A DNA stretch of 64,000 nucleotides from Streptomyces griseiscabiei (GTDB lineage Bacteria; Actinomycetota; Actinomycetes; Streptomycetales; Streptomycetaceae): assembly GCF_020010925.1 (NCBI RefSeq), contig NZ_JAGJBZ010000003.1, positions 186,001 through 250,000 on the forward strand. The letters run 5' to 3'. This document shows, in pieces, positions 43,996 through 50,848 of this stretch (the first letter of the stretch is position 1; each line of letters opens with the position of its first letter). The translations under genes were made by a program, and so were the position numbers. The notes under the pieces are model-generated. The model ran no database searches. It had not been told where the DNA came from and saw only the letters and a list, made by a program, of their open reading frames with translations.

Positions 43996-45057
43996 ATGGC
44001 AGGCGAGCTCCCGCGGCTCAAGCGTAAAAGCGCCAAGTCCAAGCCCGAAGTGGCTCCCGAAGAGGCCCTGTACACCGACACGGACCGCGGCGGGGACACC
44101 CTGGACCCGGATCTGTCGTCTCTGTGGTGGTACGACTCCGACTTCCGCCCCAAGGGCCGGAACTGGCCCCTCATCTGGGCGTACATCATCGAAGGCGGCG
44201 GGTCCACCAAGACCACCAGCGCCACGTCCATGGCCGTCATCGCCGCCCTGGACGGCTACCCAGGCGTTGTCTTCGACCTCGACAGCAACATGTCGTCGAC
44301 CACCGTCCTCGGCTACGACGAGACCGCCCTCAAGGGCAAGAAGACCGCGATCGACCTGCTCCACGGCAGGGCCACCCTGGACGAGGTCGCGCTGCCCGCC
44401 CGCTACCGCATCGGCGACGGCGACGACCCCGCAGAGGACTTCGCGCCCATCGAGAACCTGCGCGTCGTGCCCGGCAGCCCCGCCATGGCCGACGCGGACC
44501 GCGCCCTCGCAGAGGACGCGGACCGCAACGACTGGTTCTCCGAGATCCTGCACTCCTACGCGGGCGACGAAGCAGTCTTCTACCTGGACTTCCCGGCGAG
44601 CTACGGCAAGATGCCCCACTCCGTGCTGCGCATGCTGGACGAGGACGACTCCGTCATTCCGTCGATCAAGGCCGACCCCAAGGCCGTCAAGCTGGTCAAG
44701 CGGCTCACGGACGAACTGGAGCGAGTCCGCGACAAGAATCGCGGCTGCCCGTCCGTCCCCGGCCGGCCGACACTCAAGCACTTGATCCTCACCGGCACGT
44801 CGCCGCTGACCTGGAAGGACCAGGTGGCAGCCCGCCAGGGAACGGCCGCGGCAGAGGCGATGTACAGCTCCGTGCTGCTGCCCTACATCCGATACTCGGC
44901 AGACGCCGAGAAGATCTACGAGGACGCAGTTCCCCTCCCGATCCTCCTGCCCGACTCGGTGGCCGCCGTGGACTACCGGGAGGTGACGAGGCGCATGTGG
45001 ACGGACCCGTATCTCAATGAGTGTGGGTGCGACTACTGCCCGGATTCCCTGGAGTGA
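43996..45057 (+). CDS. ParA-like ATPase of a plasmid or integrative element
   Basis: This 353-residue protein has a deviant Walker A motif IIEGGGSTKTTSATSMAVIAA (normally KGGxGKTT) and the following VVFDLDSNMSSTTVLGYD, equivalent to the ParA Walker A' region with its Asp. TAIDLLHGRATLDEV and later GDEAVFYLDFPASYGKM (Walker B-like) fit the deviant-Walker partition ATPase fold. GGAG lies upstream of ATG 43996. No ParB or parS is recognisable next to it, and the 3' flank is an IS1182 fragment, so the partition locus is probably incomplete. Confidence 0.75.
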   Translation: MAGELPRLKRKSAKSKPEVAPEEALYTDTDRGGDTLDPDLSSLWWYDSDFRPKGRNWPLIWAYIIEGGGSTKTTSATSMAVIAALDGYPGVVFDLDSNMSSTTVLGYDETALKGKKTAIDLLHGRATLDEVALPARYRIGDGDDPAEDFAPIENLRVVPGSPAMADADRALAEDADRNDWFSEILHSYAGDEAVFYLDFPASYGKMPHSVLRMLDEDDSVIPSIKADPKAVKLVKRLTDELERVRDKNRGCPSVPGRPTLKHLILTGTSPLTWKDQVAARQGTAAAEAMYSSVLLPYIRYSADAEKIYEDAVPLPILLPDSVAAVDYREVTRRMWTDPYLNECGCDYCPDSLE

Positions 45058-45082
45058 TGCCAACCCCAAGGGCACCACCGCG

Positions 45083-45700
45083 ATGTGGATCCATGACCGC
45101 CTCGACGACCTCTGGAGTGACGAGGACTGCACCGCCTGGTCCCCGCGTGACGGTCGTCATGAGCTCTCACCCGCCCAGCTCGCCACCGTCCGCTGCTGCA
45201 GTACGCGATGAACCTCTCCGACGCCGGGCCGCCGGGCCGGTGCGCTGCCGAATCGACTTCACCTACGCACTCGGACTGGACCTGGACGATCCCGGCTTCC
45301 ACCAGAGCGTCCTGTCCGCCTTCCGCCACCGACTCGCCGAAGGCGACCGCGCCGACCGGCTACTGGGCCTCGCACTCACCCGGATCCGACGGGCCGGCCT
45401 GCTCAAGGGGCGCGTCACGCAGCGCACCGACTCCACCCACGTCCTGTCCGCCGCACGGGAGCCGACCTGCCTGGAGCTGGTGACTGAGGCGGTCCGCGCC
45501 GTGCTGGAAGAGGCGGCCCGCGACGCGCCAGAGGTGCTGGATGAGCTGGCCACCGCCGAATGGGCCCAACGCTACGGCCGGCCGGTTCGCCTGTGCTCCC
45601 AGCCCAGCCACCCCGTCGCCCGCCTGGAGCAGGTGGGCAACGACGCCCGCGAACTGCTGCAACGCCTTGACGACCGGTTCCCTCGGGTGGCATGGCGCCG
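45083..45700 (+). pseudogene. IS1182-family transposase, truncated and frameshifted
   Basis: The N-terminal portion (MWIHDRLDDLWSDEDCTAW, then LSPAQLATV) is in one frame. It shifts near 45185 and again near 45230 into the frame reading RCRIDFTYALGLDLDDPGFH and LVTEAVRAVLEEAARDAPEVLDELATAEW. These segments are characteristic of IS1182 transposases. The match ends near 45700 (after ELLQRLDDRFP), so the DDE catalytic half is lost. The element is immobile. Confidence 0.8.
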
Positions 45701-45715
45701 ACAGCCCTTGCCGAT

Positions 45716-45841
45716 CTCCCACAGGAGCTTGCACGGCGTCCCCTTCTGCGTGGGACGACCACAGCGCGCTGTCGTTCGGCGTCTTCGGGAACCGTCGTAC
45801 CTGGCAGCCATACCGGGCATGGTGAACAGCCCGGCCATACC
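45716..45841 (-). pseudogene. Truncated small Cys-motif protein at the IS1182 junction
   Basis: A minus-strand frame reads MAGLFTMPGMAARYDG, then TARCGRPTQKGTPCKLLW, a pattern (CGxPTxxGxPC) seen in small zinc-ribbon-like proteins of phages and plasmids. It then runs into the transposase remnant, where the frame becomes the IS antisense. The gene was therefore probably cut by the IS1182 insertion or a later deletion. Confidence 0.4.
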
Positions 45842-46049
45842 AGCGCCACGCAAGTGGCCCTTTGCGTAAGCGACTTAGTCGCCATTCGCTCGACCTATGC
45901 TGCAGGTCACATGAAATGCGCCCCGTTAGTTGTGGCGGTCGTGGGCTGGAGGGGCAAAGTGACGCCCGAGGGTCCGGTAAAGGGGTGCGTGGCCTCGATT
46001 TAGCGCACGTGGAGGGCACGCAATCCCCGAATTGGTCTAGACAACAAAC

Positions 46050-46076
46050 AAACCCCAGGCCGTTGGCCTGGGGTTT
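46050..46076 (-). terminator. Intrinsic terminator belonging to the tRNA-Gly-derived att site
   Basis: A 12-bp perfect stem (AAACCCCAGGCC, loop GTT). On the minus strand it ends in GGGGTTTGTTTGTTGT, just beyond the CCA end of the tRNA fragment. Integrated elements that use tRNA 3' ends often carry such a terminator, which restores the end of the tRNA gene after integration. Confidence 0.75.
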
Positions 46077-46081
46077 CATCA

Positions 46082-46126
46082 TGGAGCGGGTGACGAGAAT
46101 CGAACTCGCGCTCTCAGCTTGGGAAG
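46082..46126 (-). other. Attachment site: 3' half of tRNA-Gly(CCC) (copy A, most complete)
   Basis: The complement of this stretch runs CTTCCCAAGCTGAGAGCGCG ... ACCCGCTCCA, from the anticodon loop (CCC) to the encoded CCA end. On the 5' side the sequence diverges at the anticodon loop (ATCGC instead of TCAGC) and no D-arm is present. It is therefore an att site of a tyrosine-recombinase element and not a working tRNA gene. About 77 bp further on lie GACCGTGG repeats and GGGCACG repeats (46212-46250), probably arm-type sites. No integrase gene adjoins it. Confidence 0.8.
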
Positions 46127-46454
46127 CGATGGCGCTTGGATGGGTGTCGTACCTCTGAGCTGCGCATACGTGATCGTTCCGGGTGGCTTCGCCGGCCGGA
46201 TCGCACCGTGGTTGACCGTGGTTGTCCGGTCTTAAGGGCACGGAAAGGGCACGGGCGCCGTGCGGCCGGGAGGGGCCAGGGCTGACGCTGCGGTTGGCGC
46301 CGAAGCCGGGGGCTCCGGCGCGTCGGGCGCCAAGCGGCATTGCGGCTGCACATGACAGGCGTCAACGCACTGAAGATCGCGAAATGTACCAACTGTGGTG
46401 CAGACTTCGGACCTCATACCGGGAAGGTTTGAACCCGGCGCGAGGAGATATCTG

Positions 46455-46770
46455 GTGCGTGGGATTGGCATGGAGCTCGGGGGAGTTGTTGCCGTGGGCG
46501 TTCTGCGGATGCTGATCCGACAGGTTCGGAAGCTGCTGATGGACGTCGGTGACGCTGTCTGCGCATGGCGTGAGGTACGGCAGGTCGCTCGTACCTGCGG
46601 GCGTAAAGCGCTTGTCAGCTCATCGGGATTAGGTGTTGTCGGCGACGGGACACCGACGATGCGCGTGGGCTGGCCAATTCCCTCGGTCGTTGCCCGGAAA
46701 CCGGGTGCCGGCTGCCCTGCTGTCGCTGTGCTCAGCCGGGCAGCCGGTCGGTCAGCGGCGTTTGCTGGAG
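46455..46770 (+). pseudogene. Small gene interrupted by the IS3-family element
   Basis: GTG 46455 has a good SD (AGGAGA, 46444-46449). The frame encodes a basic protein beginning VRGIGMELGGVVAVGVLRML, with one hydrophobic N-terminal segment. The frame runs into the IS at 46771. Joining 46770 to 48097 (removing the IS and one GAG) keeps it open to a TGA at 48216-48218, about 145 residues in total, slightly overlapping the opposite gene at 48175. Family unknown. Confidence 0.45.
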
Positions 46771-46801
46771 TGAGGTTCCCCCGTCATGCGGGAGCCGCTG
46801 A

Positions 46802-47719
46802 TCAGCTGGTCAGCAGGGGTTGACGGGTGTTCAGATTCGTTGGTTCGGCCGTCGCCTGCTCGGCGTAGTACTTCTCCTCGAACTCGATCGGGCTGAGGAA
46901 GCCGAGCCGTTCCTGGATGCGGCGGGAGTTATAGAAGCCGTCGATGTACTCGAAGAGCGCGAGATTCGCCTCGGCCCTCGTGGTGAAGGTGCGGCCACGG
47001 AGGCCCTCGGTTTTGATGAGCATCCAGAGGTTCTCCGCGAGGGCGTTGTCGTACGAGTCCCCGACGGAGCCCATGGACGCCTCAACTCCCGCCCGCATCA
47101 GCCGGGTTGTGAGCTTGATGGACGTGTACTGACAGCCGTGGTCGGCGTGGTGGATGAGCTTGCCCGGCTCGACCTCGCGGGACGCGAGCGCGTACTCCAG
47201 CGTGGTCAGGACCAGGTCGGCGTCCGCGCGGGCGGAGGTCTCCCACGCGACCACCCGCCGGGAGAATGCGTCCCGGATCGCGGAGAGCCACAACGGTCCC
47301 TCGCCGGTGGAGACCATCGTGAGGTCGGTGACCCACAACCGGTTCGGCGCCGGTGCGGTGAAGTCCCGGTTGACCAGGTCCGGGGCGAGGCTGGCCTTGG
47401 GATCGCGGCGCGTGAAGCCCTTCCGCCGCGGGCTGATCCCCGCGATGTCGGCCTCGCGCATCAGGCGCTCGACCCGCTTGCGGCCCACGCGTGTGCCCTC
47501 GCGTCTGAGGACGGCGTGCACGCGCGGCGATCCGTAATTGCCGCCGGACTCCGCGTGGATCTCCTTGATCCGCTCGGCCAGTTCGACGTCGCGGCGTCGC
47601 CGTTCGCACGGTTCCTTCTCCGCGCGGCGCCAGCGGTAGTAGGTGGAGGAGGGGATGTGCAGTTCCCGCAGGACGCACTCGACTCCCAGGCGGGGATGCT
47701 CGTCAACGAGCGCCGTCAC
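46802..47719 (-). CDS. IS3-family transposase OrfB (DDE integrase domain)
   Basis: This 305-residue protein has the HTH_21 region (HPRLGVECVLRELHIPSSTY) and the rve catalytic core: NRLWVTDLTM (first Asp), HHADHGCQYTS (second Asp), and SYDNALAENLWMLIKTE (Glu). It overlaps orfA by 4 bp. A minus-strand run GGCTTTTTTCGC (A6 at 47750-47755 on plus) just before the overlap is a typical -1 slippage site for making the OrfAB fusion transposase. Confidence 0.93.
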   Translation of the reverse strand: MTALVDEHPRLGVECVLRELHIPSSTYYRWRRAEKEPCERRRRDVELAERIKEIHAESGGNYGSPRVHAVLRREGTRVGRKRVERLMREADIAGISPRRKGFTRRDPKASLAPDLVNRDFTAPAPNRLWVTDLTMVSTGEGPLWLSAIRDAFSRRVVAWETSARADADLVLTTLEYALASREVEPGKLIHHADHGCQYTSIKLTTRLMRAGVEASMGSVGDSYDNALAENLWMLIKTEGLRGRTFTTRAEANLALFEYIDGFYNSRRIQERLGFLSPIEFEEKYYAEQATAEPTNLNTRQPLLTS

Positions 47720-48024
47720 CTGGGCCGGGTCGGGTCGAGTTGCGCCGCGAAAAAAGCCGAGGCCGTCCGCAGGACGTCGTTGGCCCGCTTGAGCTGGGCG
47801 TTCTCCTTGCGCAGGGCCGCGAGCTCGGCGCGTTCGTCGGTGGTGAGACGGTCGTCGCGTTCGCCGGCGTCCGCCTCGGCCTGGCGGATCCAGCCGCGCA
47901 GGGCCTCGGGGTGCACGCCGAGGTCGACGGCCAGCTTCTTGATCTGCGGCTTCGGCTCGGTGGTGCGGTACATCCGTACCGCACGCTCACGCAACTCGAG
48001 CGAGTATTTCCGGGGTGCAGCCAT
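47716..48024 (-). CDS. IS3-family transposase OrfA (HTH protein)
   Basis: This 102-residue protein begins MAAPRKYSLELRERAVRMY, the HTH_Tnp_1 motif. The leucine-zipper segment LAALRKENAQLKRANDVLR follows. The ATG at 48024 is preferred over the longer upstream frame because it matches the usual family start. Translation ends shortly after the T6 slippery run. Confidence 0.9.
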   Translation of the reverse strand: MAAPRKYSLELRERAVRMYRTTEPKPQIKKLAVDLGVHPEALRGWIRQAEADAGERDDRLTTDERAELAALRKENAQLKRANDVLRTASAFFAAQLDPTRPR

Positions 48025-48174
48025 GGTCACAGGTCCTCTCATGAGTCCCATCTGACCCGCTGTCAACTTCCTCCGCATCTCGGGGGAACCTCAGAGGGCG
48101 TCGCCACCCGGGTGAAGCGTGGGCGGGTCTCGTTCCTCTTTTCCGTGCCGACGAGGGCCGGGTTGGCGAAGGTG

Positions 48175-48726
48175 TCAGTGAGACTTGGCGGGGGTGGGGG
48201 CGGAGGGGGCGGGGGTGACGGCTGTGCCTGACCCGCTCCCTGGTTCTGTGTGTCGGTCATGCGGGTCAGTGTGCAGTACGAGACTGACAGTGGAGAGGAC
48301 GAGACCGATGACCAGGGCCCACAGGCCGATCGTCCAGGACCTCGCCTTGCGGTCGAGTTTTGTCGCGTTGCTCTCGAAGATGTGAATCCTCGTGGCAGCG
48401 AGTCCCATCAGTACCTTGCTCTTCGGTTCCCTGCCGTTGTGATCCAGCACTTCCCGCGGCTTGAGATCGTCGTAGTCCCTGATCCGGAAGGCCGACAGCC
48501 CGGCTGCGAAGGCGACGGCGTACGCAGCGAATGCGGCGGCTCCCACGTACCTCTGATAGTCCTGCGTGGCGAGGAACTGCGAGGCCGTCGCGACGAACCC
48601 GACGAGGAACACCGACTTCGTGTCGATCTGCGACAGCGAGCCCGACTGCCGCGCCAGGCGTGAGTCCAACTCCCCGTTGATTACCTCAAGCGTGCTGACT
48701 CGCTCCTCAAGCTCCTCCGGCGTCAT
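48175..48726 (-). CDS. Three-helix membrane protein with SLATT/Pycsar-TM-like layout
   Basis: This 183-residue protein has an N-terminal coiled coil (LEERVSTLEVINGELDSRLARQ) and a hydrophobic pair (SVFLVGFVATASQFLA and VGAAAFAAYAVAFAAGL). A ~50-residue cytoplasmic segment follows, then a third helix (TIGLWALVIGLVLSTVSLVL) and a short Pro/Ser tail. The IDTKSVFLVGFV beginning of helix 1 and the helix spacing resemble the two-helix effector domains paired with nucleotide-signalling defence systems, but no cyclase is adjacent. CATAAT (48735-48740, minus strand) lies eight bases before the ATG, so the mRNA is probably leaderless. Confidence 0.7.
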   Translation of the reverse strand: MTPEELEERVSTLEVINGELDSRLARQSGSLSQIDTKSVFLVGFVATASQFLATQDYQRYVGAAAFAAYAVAFAAGLSAFRIRDYDDLKPREVLDHNGREPKSKVLMGLAATRIHIFESNATKLDRKARSWTIGLWALVIGLVLSTVSLVLHTDPHDRHTEPGSGSGTAVTPAPSAPTPAKSH

Positions 48727-48734
48727 GGAAGGAG

Positions 48735-48740
48735 ATTATG
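48735..48740 (-). promoter_or_regulatory. -10 element for the three-helix membrane protein gene
   Basis: On the minus strand CATAAT stands eight bases before the ATG at 48726. No Shine-Dalgarno sequence is present there, consistent with leaderless expression. Confidence 0.5.
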
Positions 48741-49176
48741 GCCGGTCGCGAGCGCCTGAGACGGGTTGCTGTCGCTTGCCACCCGGTGCTCAGAGGCGAG
48801 GGGCGCTTGCTGAGCCGCTGGCGCTCGATAGTGAGTTGAGATTGCCGCACGTCGTACTTGAGGGCATGGATCACGGCAGGGAGGGCTTGTCCCTCCCGCG
48901 CGGAGGGACGCCGCAGGTTGGATGGCTCCCATCTGCGTCAGGGCGTGCAACGGTACGAGGCAACAACACGCCCAGCGGACGGAGGCAGTTCCAGCGTGAC
49001 TGGAACAAGGTTTCTCGGACCGGTTTCGCGATCCAGCTTCACGCTGACTGCCGTGGACCACTACAGTTGGTCGTGCGTTCGGCGTGCCCAGTTCCTGAGA
49101 AGATCCTGGAAACGTGGTCCGCTTTCCGGCAAACTGGCTGCCAAGTCCGGCATGCCCGAGCGCTGCCGGTTGACAG
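48741..49176 (+). other. Structured region without a convincing gene
   Basis: The stretch includes a perfect hairpin GTTCCAG-CGTGA-CTGGAAC (near 48988-49006) and ends in a T-run terminator. A 107-codon frame (from ATG 48866) ends inside that terminator and has weak codon bias. The region may produce a non-coding or antisense RNA, or be a decayed gene. Confidence 0.35.
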
Positions 49177-49204
49177 GGCGAGGCGATGATCCCTCGCCTT
49201 TTTT
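49177..49204 (+). terminator. Intrinsic terminator with T-run
   Basis: Stem GGCGAGG (49177-49183) and CCTCGCC (49192-49198) followed by TTTTTT (49199-49204). A true T-run is rare in this GC-rich genome. It faces the plus strand, but no supported gene ends just before it. Confidence 0.75.
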
Positions 49205-49270
49205 CTATGCCCTGGTGCGGCAGCTGAACTAGCGCTCTGTGTCCCTGCCAGGGCCTTCCCGGCCACTCTC

Positions 49271-49300
49271 AAGGCCCCGTCCACATGGACGGGGCCTTTT
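49271..49300 (+). terminator. Hairpin terminator upstream of the gene at 49336
   Basis: A 12-bp perfect stem AAGGCCCCGTCC / GGACGGGGCCTT with loop ACAT, followed by TT. It ends 35 bp before the next start, so it could insulate that gene or act as an attenuator in its leader. Confidence 0.7.
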
Positions 49301-49335
49301 GCATGCCCGTATTCCAGCCCAGCGAAGGGACTCCC

Positions 49336-49881
49336 ATGCCTGACTTCAGCGGCGATGACGAAGCCACGTACAACAACCTGCGGTCTCACACTCCGGCTCG
49401 TGAGGGTGCGGCGCCAACGCCGGCCAACTTTCCCCGCCGCCGCCCTACACCACGTACGGCCGTAGAGGTCGAACAGGTCGAAGGACTCGACCTCAACCTC
49501 GCCCAGTTCCTCGCGTCCCGGGCAAGCCGGGCTCGTCGACACACTTCTCGCCCCCAGTCAACGCAGCAGAGCCTCCCTGTGTGGATCTTCCACCGCGTCC
49601 GGGAGTCTCCCGTTGGCTACGGCCGCGACACCGCCTGGCCACTAGCCCAGGAGTGGGCACGGATGGTGACTGGCCGCGAACACTTTACTGAGTGGGCCTG
49701 GGCAGTCGGCCTGAGCCGACCGAAGGCAGCCGCAGAACTCATGGACCATGGCTTCACTCCCGACGTGTTGGACACGCTCATCGAGGGCAAGCCCGCCCGC
49801 AGCCTGCTGCGCACCGGATATGACGTCCAGGAGGTGATCTATGGGCTGTACCAGGCGGCCCGTAACGAGGCGACCTGCTAA
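49336..49881 (+). CDS. Hypothetical protein
   Basis: This 181-residue protein is of a family I do not recognise. The N-terminal ~70 residues are polar and probably disordered. The C-terminal part (FHRVRESPVGYGRDTAWPLAQEW ... AAAELMDHGFTPDVLDTLIEGK) is helical and ends with YDVQEVIYGLYQAARNEATC. GAAGGGA precedes the ATG. It lies directly after two hairpins in the accessory region between the IS3 element and the OLD gene. Confidence 0.6.
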   Translation: MPDFSGDDEATYNNLRSHTPAREGAAPTPANFPRRRPTPRTAVEVEQVEGLDLNLAQFLASRASRARRHTSRPQSTQQSLPVWIFHRVRESPVGYGRDTAWPLAQEWARMVTGREHFTEWAWAVGLSRPKAAAELMDHGFTPDVLDTLIEGKPARSLLRTGYDVQEVIYGLYQAARNEATC

Positions 49882-50065
49882 CTGACACCCATCCGGGCTG
49901 AGTTCGTGGTGGCGAAGGCCACCGCCGGAACCGCAACTCCCGGACGATCCACTCACGGACCGCGTCGCCGTGGTCTCGCAGCGCCCGGGCGACGTCCGCG
50001 GGGGATGGCCCGGCCACCTCCGCCAGCCGTTTACCGGTGGCGGAACTGCTCGTCCCGCGTGACAT
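49778..50065 (-). CDS. Doubtful small ORF
   Basis: From ATG 50065 the frame begins MSRGTSSSATGKRLAEVAGP and continues with SPADVARALRDHGDAVREW, which reads like a short helical or HTH-type segment. The remainder is low quality and overlaps the 3' end of the plus-strand gene at 49336 by about 100 bases. It could be a gene fragment left by the IS5-type insertion. Confidence 0.25.
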   Translation of the reverse strand: MSRGTSSSATGKRLAEVAGPSPADVARALRDHGDAVREWIVRELRFRRWPSPPRTQPGWVSVSRSPRYGPPGTAHRSPPGRHIRCAAGCGRACPR

Positions 50066-50336
50066 CTTGACGGATCGGGCTGGCAGCAGGGTGGGTGCAG
50101 GAGCGGACGACTGAGGCAGGAAAGGCCTGGTTGTTTTCCGCTCGCGGACTTCCCGCCTCATAGCAATGAGGCGGGACGCTAGCCAGGAGAAATTACCCCT
50201 ACATACTTCCTGGGTGATGGAACCGTTTAGGGAGGCTGTCAGGTGGGGCTGAAGTGCGCCTTGGCCCCGCGCGAGATGACAATCCACGAGTCCACGAAAC
50301 AGACGTGAGGGCGCTGGAACGGCCAACGACCGCACA

Positions 50337-50705
50337 CTGCCGTCCGATCAGGCCGGGCGACTGCTGTGGATCTCGCCCGCACTGCCCGGCCGCGCGCACG
50401 ACCTCACCGCGGCCCGCACCCACCGGATCATCCGGATCTGCAAACGCCAGGGCATACCGATCCTCGCCGACCGAGCCTACATGGGAGCTGGCCCATGGGC
50501 GCCGACAGCCCTCAGGTGCCCACCGGGCCGTAGCCTCATCCCGACCCAGCAAACCGTCAACCGCGCGTTGGCCGCGGCACGGGCCCCGGTCGAGCGCGGC
50601 ATCGCACGACTGAAGTCCTGGCGCATCTTCCGCAGATCCCGGTGCAGTCCGAATCGAATGGCGTCAATCGCCGCAGCAGTCCTCACCCTAGAGCGGCAAC
50701 GCTGA
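50337..50705 (+). pseudogene. IS5-family transposase remnant (C-terminal part)
   Basis: The frame reads LPSDQAGRLLWISPALPGRA, then HDLTAARTHRIIRICKRQGIPILADRAYMGAG and ends with QTVNRALAAARAPVERGIARLKSW and IAAAVLTLERQR. These are the second-Asp and Glu regions of IS5-type DDE transposases. The N-terminal half is absent or frameshifted, so it is non-functional. Confidence 0.75.
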
Positions 50706-50848
50706 AACAGCTCAGTGGTTGCTGGCTCCGTTCCCGCTGGAGTTGCTTGGTGGGGCCTCTGAGGTCGAGGAATCGCCTATCTCGGGAATTCGGGTGATTG
50801 GCCGTCAGGGCGGCTGCTAACGTCCACAAACGTCACACGGGGAGTTAT

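Larger units (their letters stand above)
46771..48093 (-). mobile_element. Complete IS3-family insertion sequence (1323 bp)
   Basis: The ends are TGAGGTTCCCCCGTCATGCGG (left) and the complement of TGAGGTTCCCCCGAGATGCGG (right): 13 matching outer bases, two mismatches, then six more matches. The target duplication GAG is seen on both sides (46768-46770 and 48094-48096). It contains orfA and orfB in overlapping frames. Because both ends, both ORFs and the target duplication are intact, the insertion is probably recent and possibly still active. Confidence 0.92.

Noticed and set aside
45263..45885. Minus-strand ORFs over 45.3-45.9 kb as one gene
   Set aside because: They are antisense of an IS1182 transposase fragment except for the short segment 45716-45841, which is listed separately.
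46082..46126. tRNA-Gly gene
   Set aside because: Only the anticodon-to-CCA half is present. The D-arm and 5' acceptor strand are missing, so it is an attachment site.
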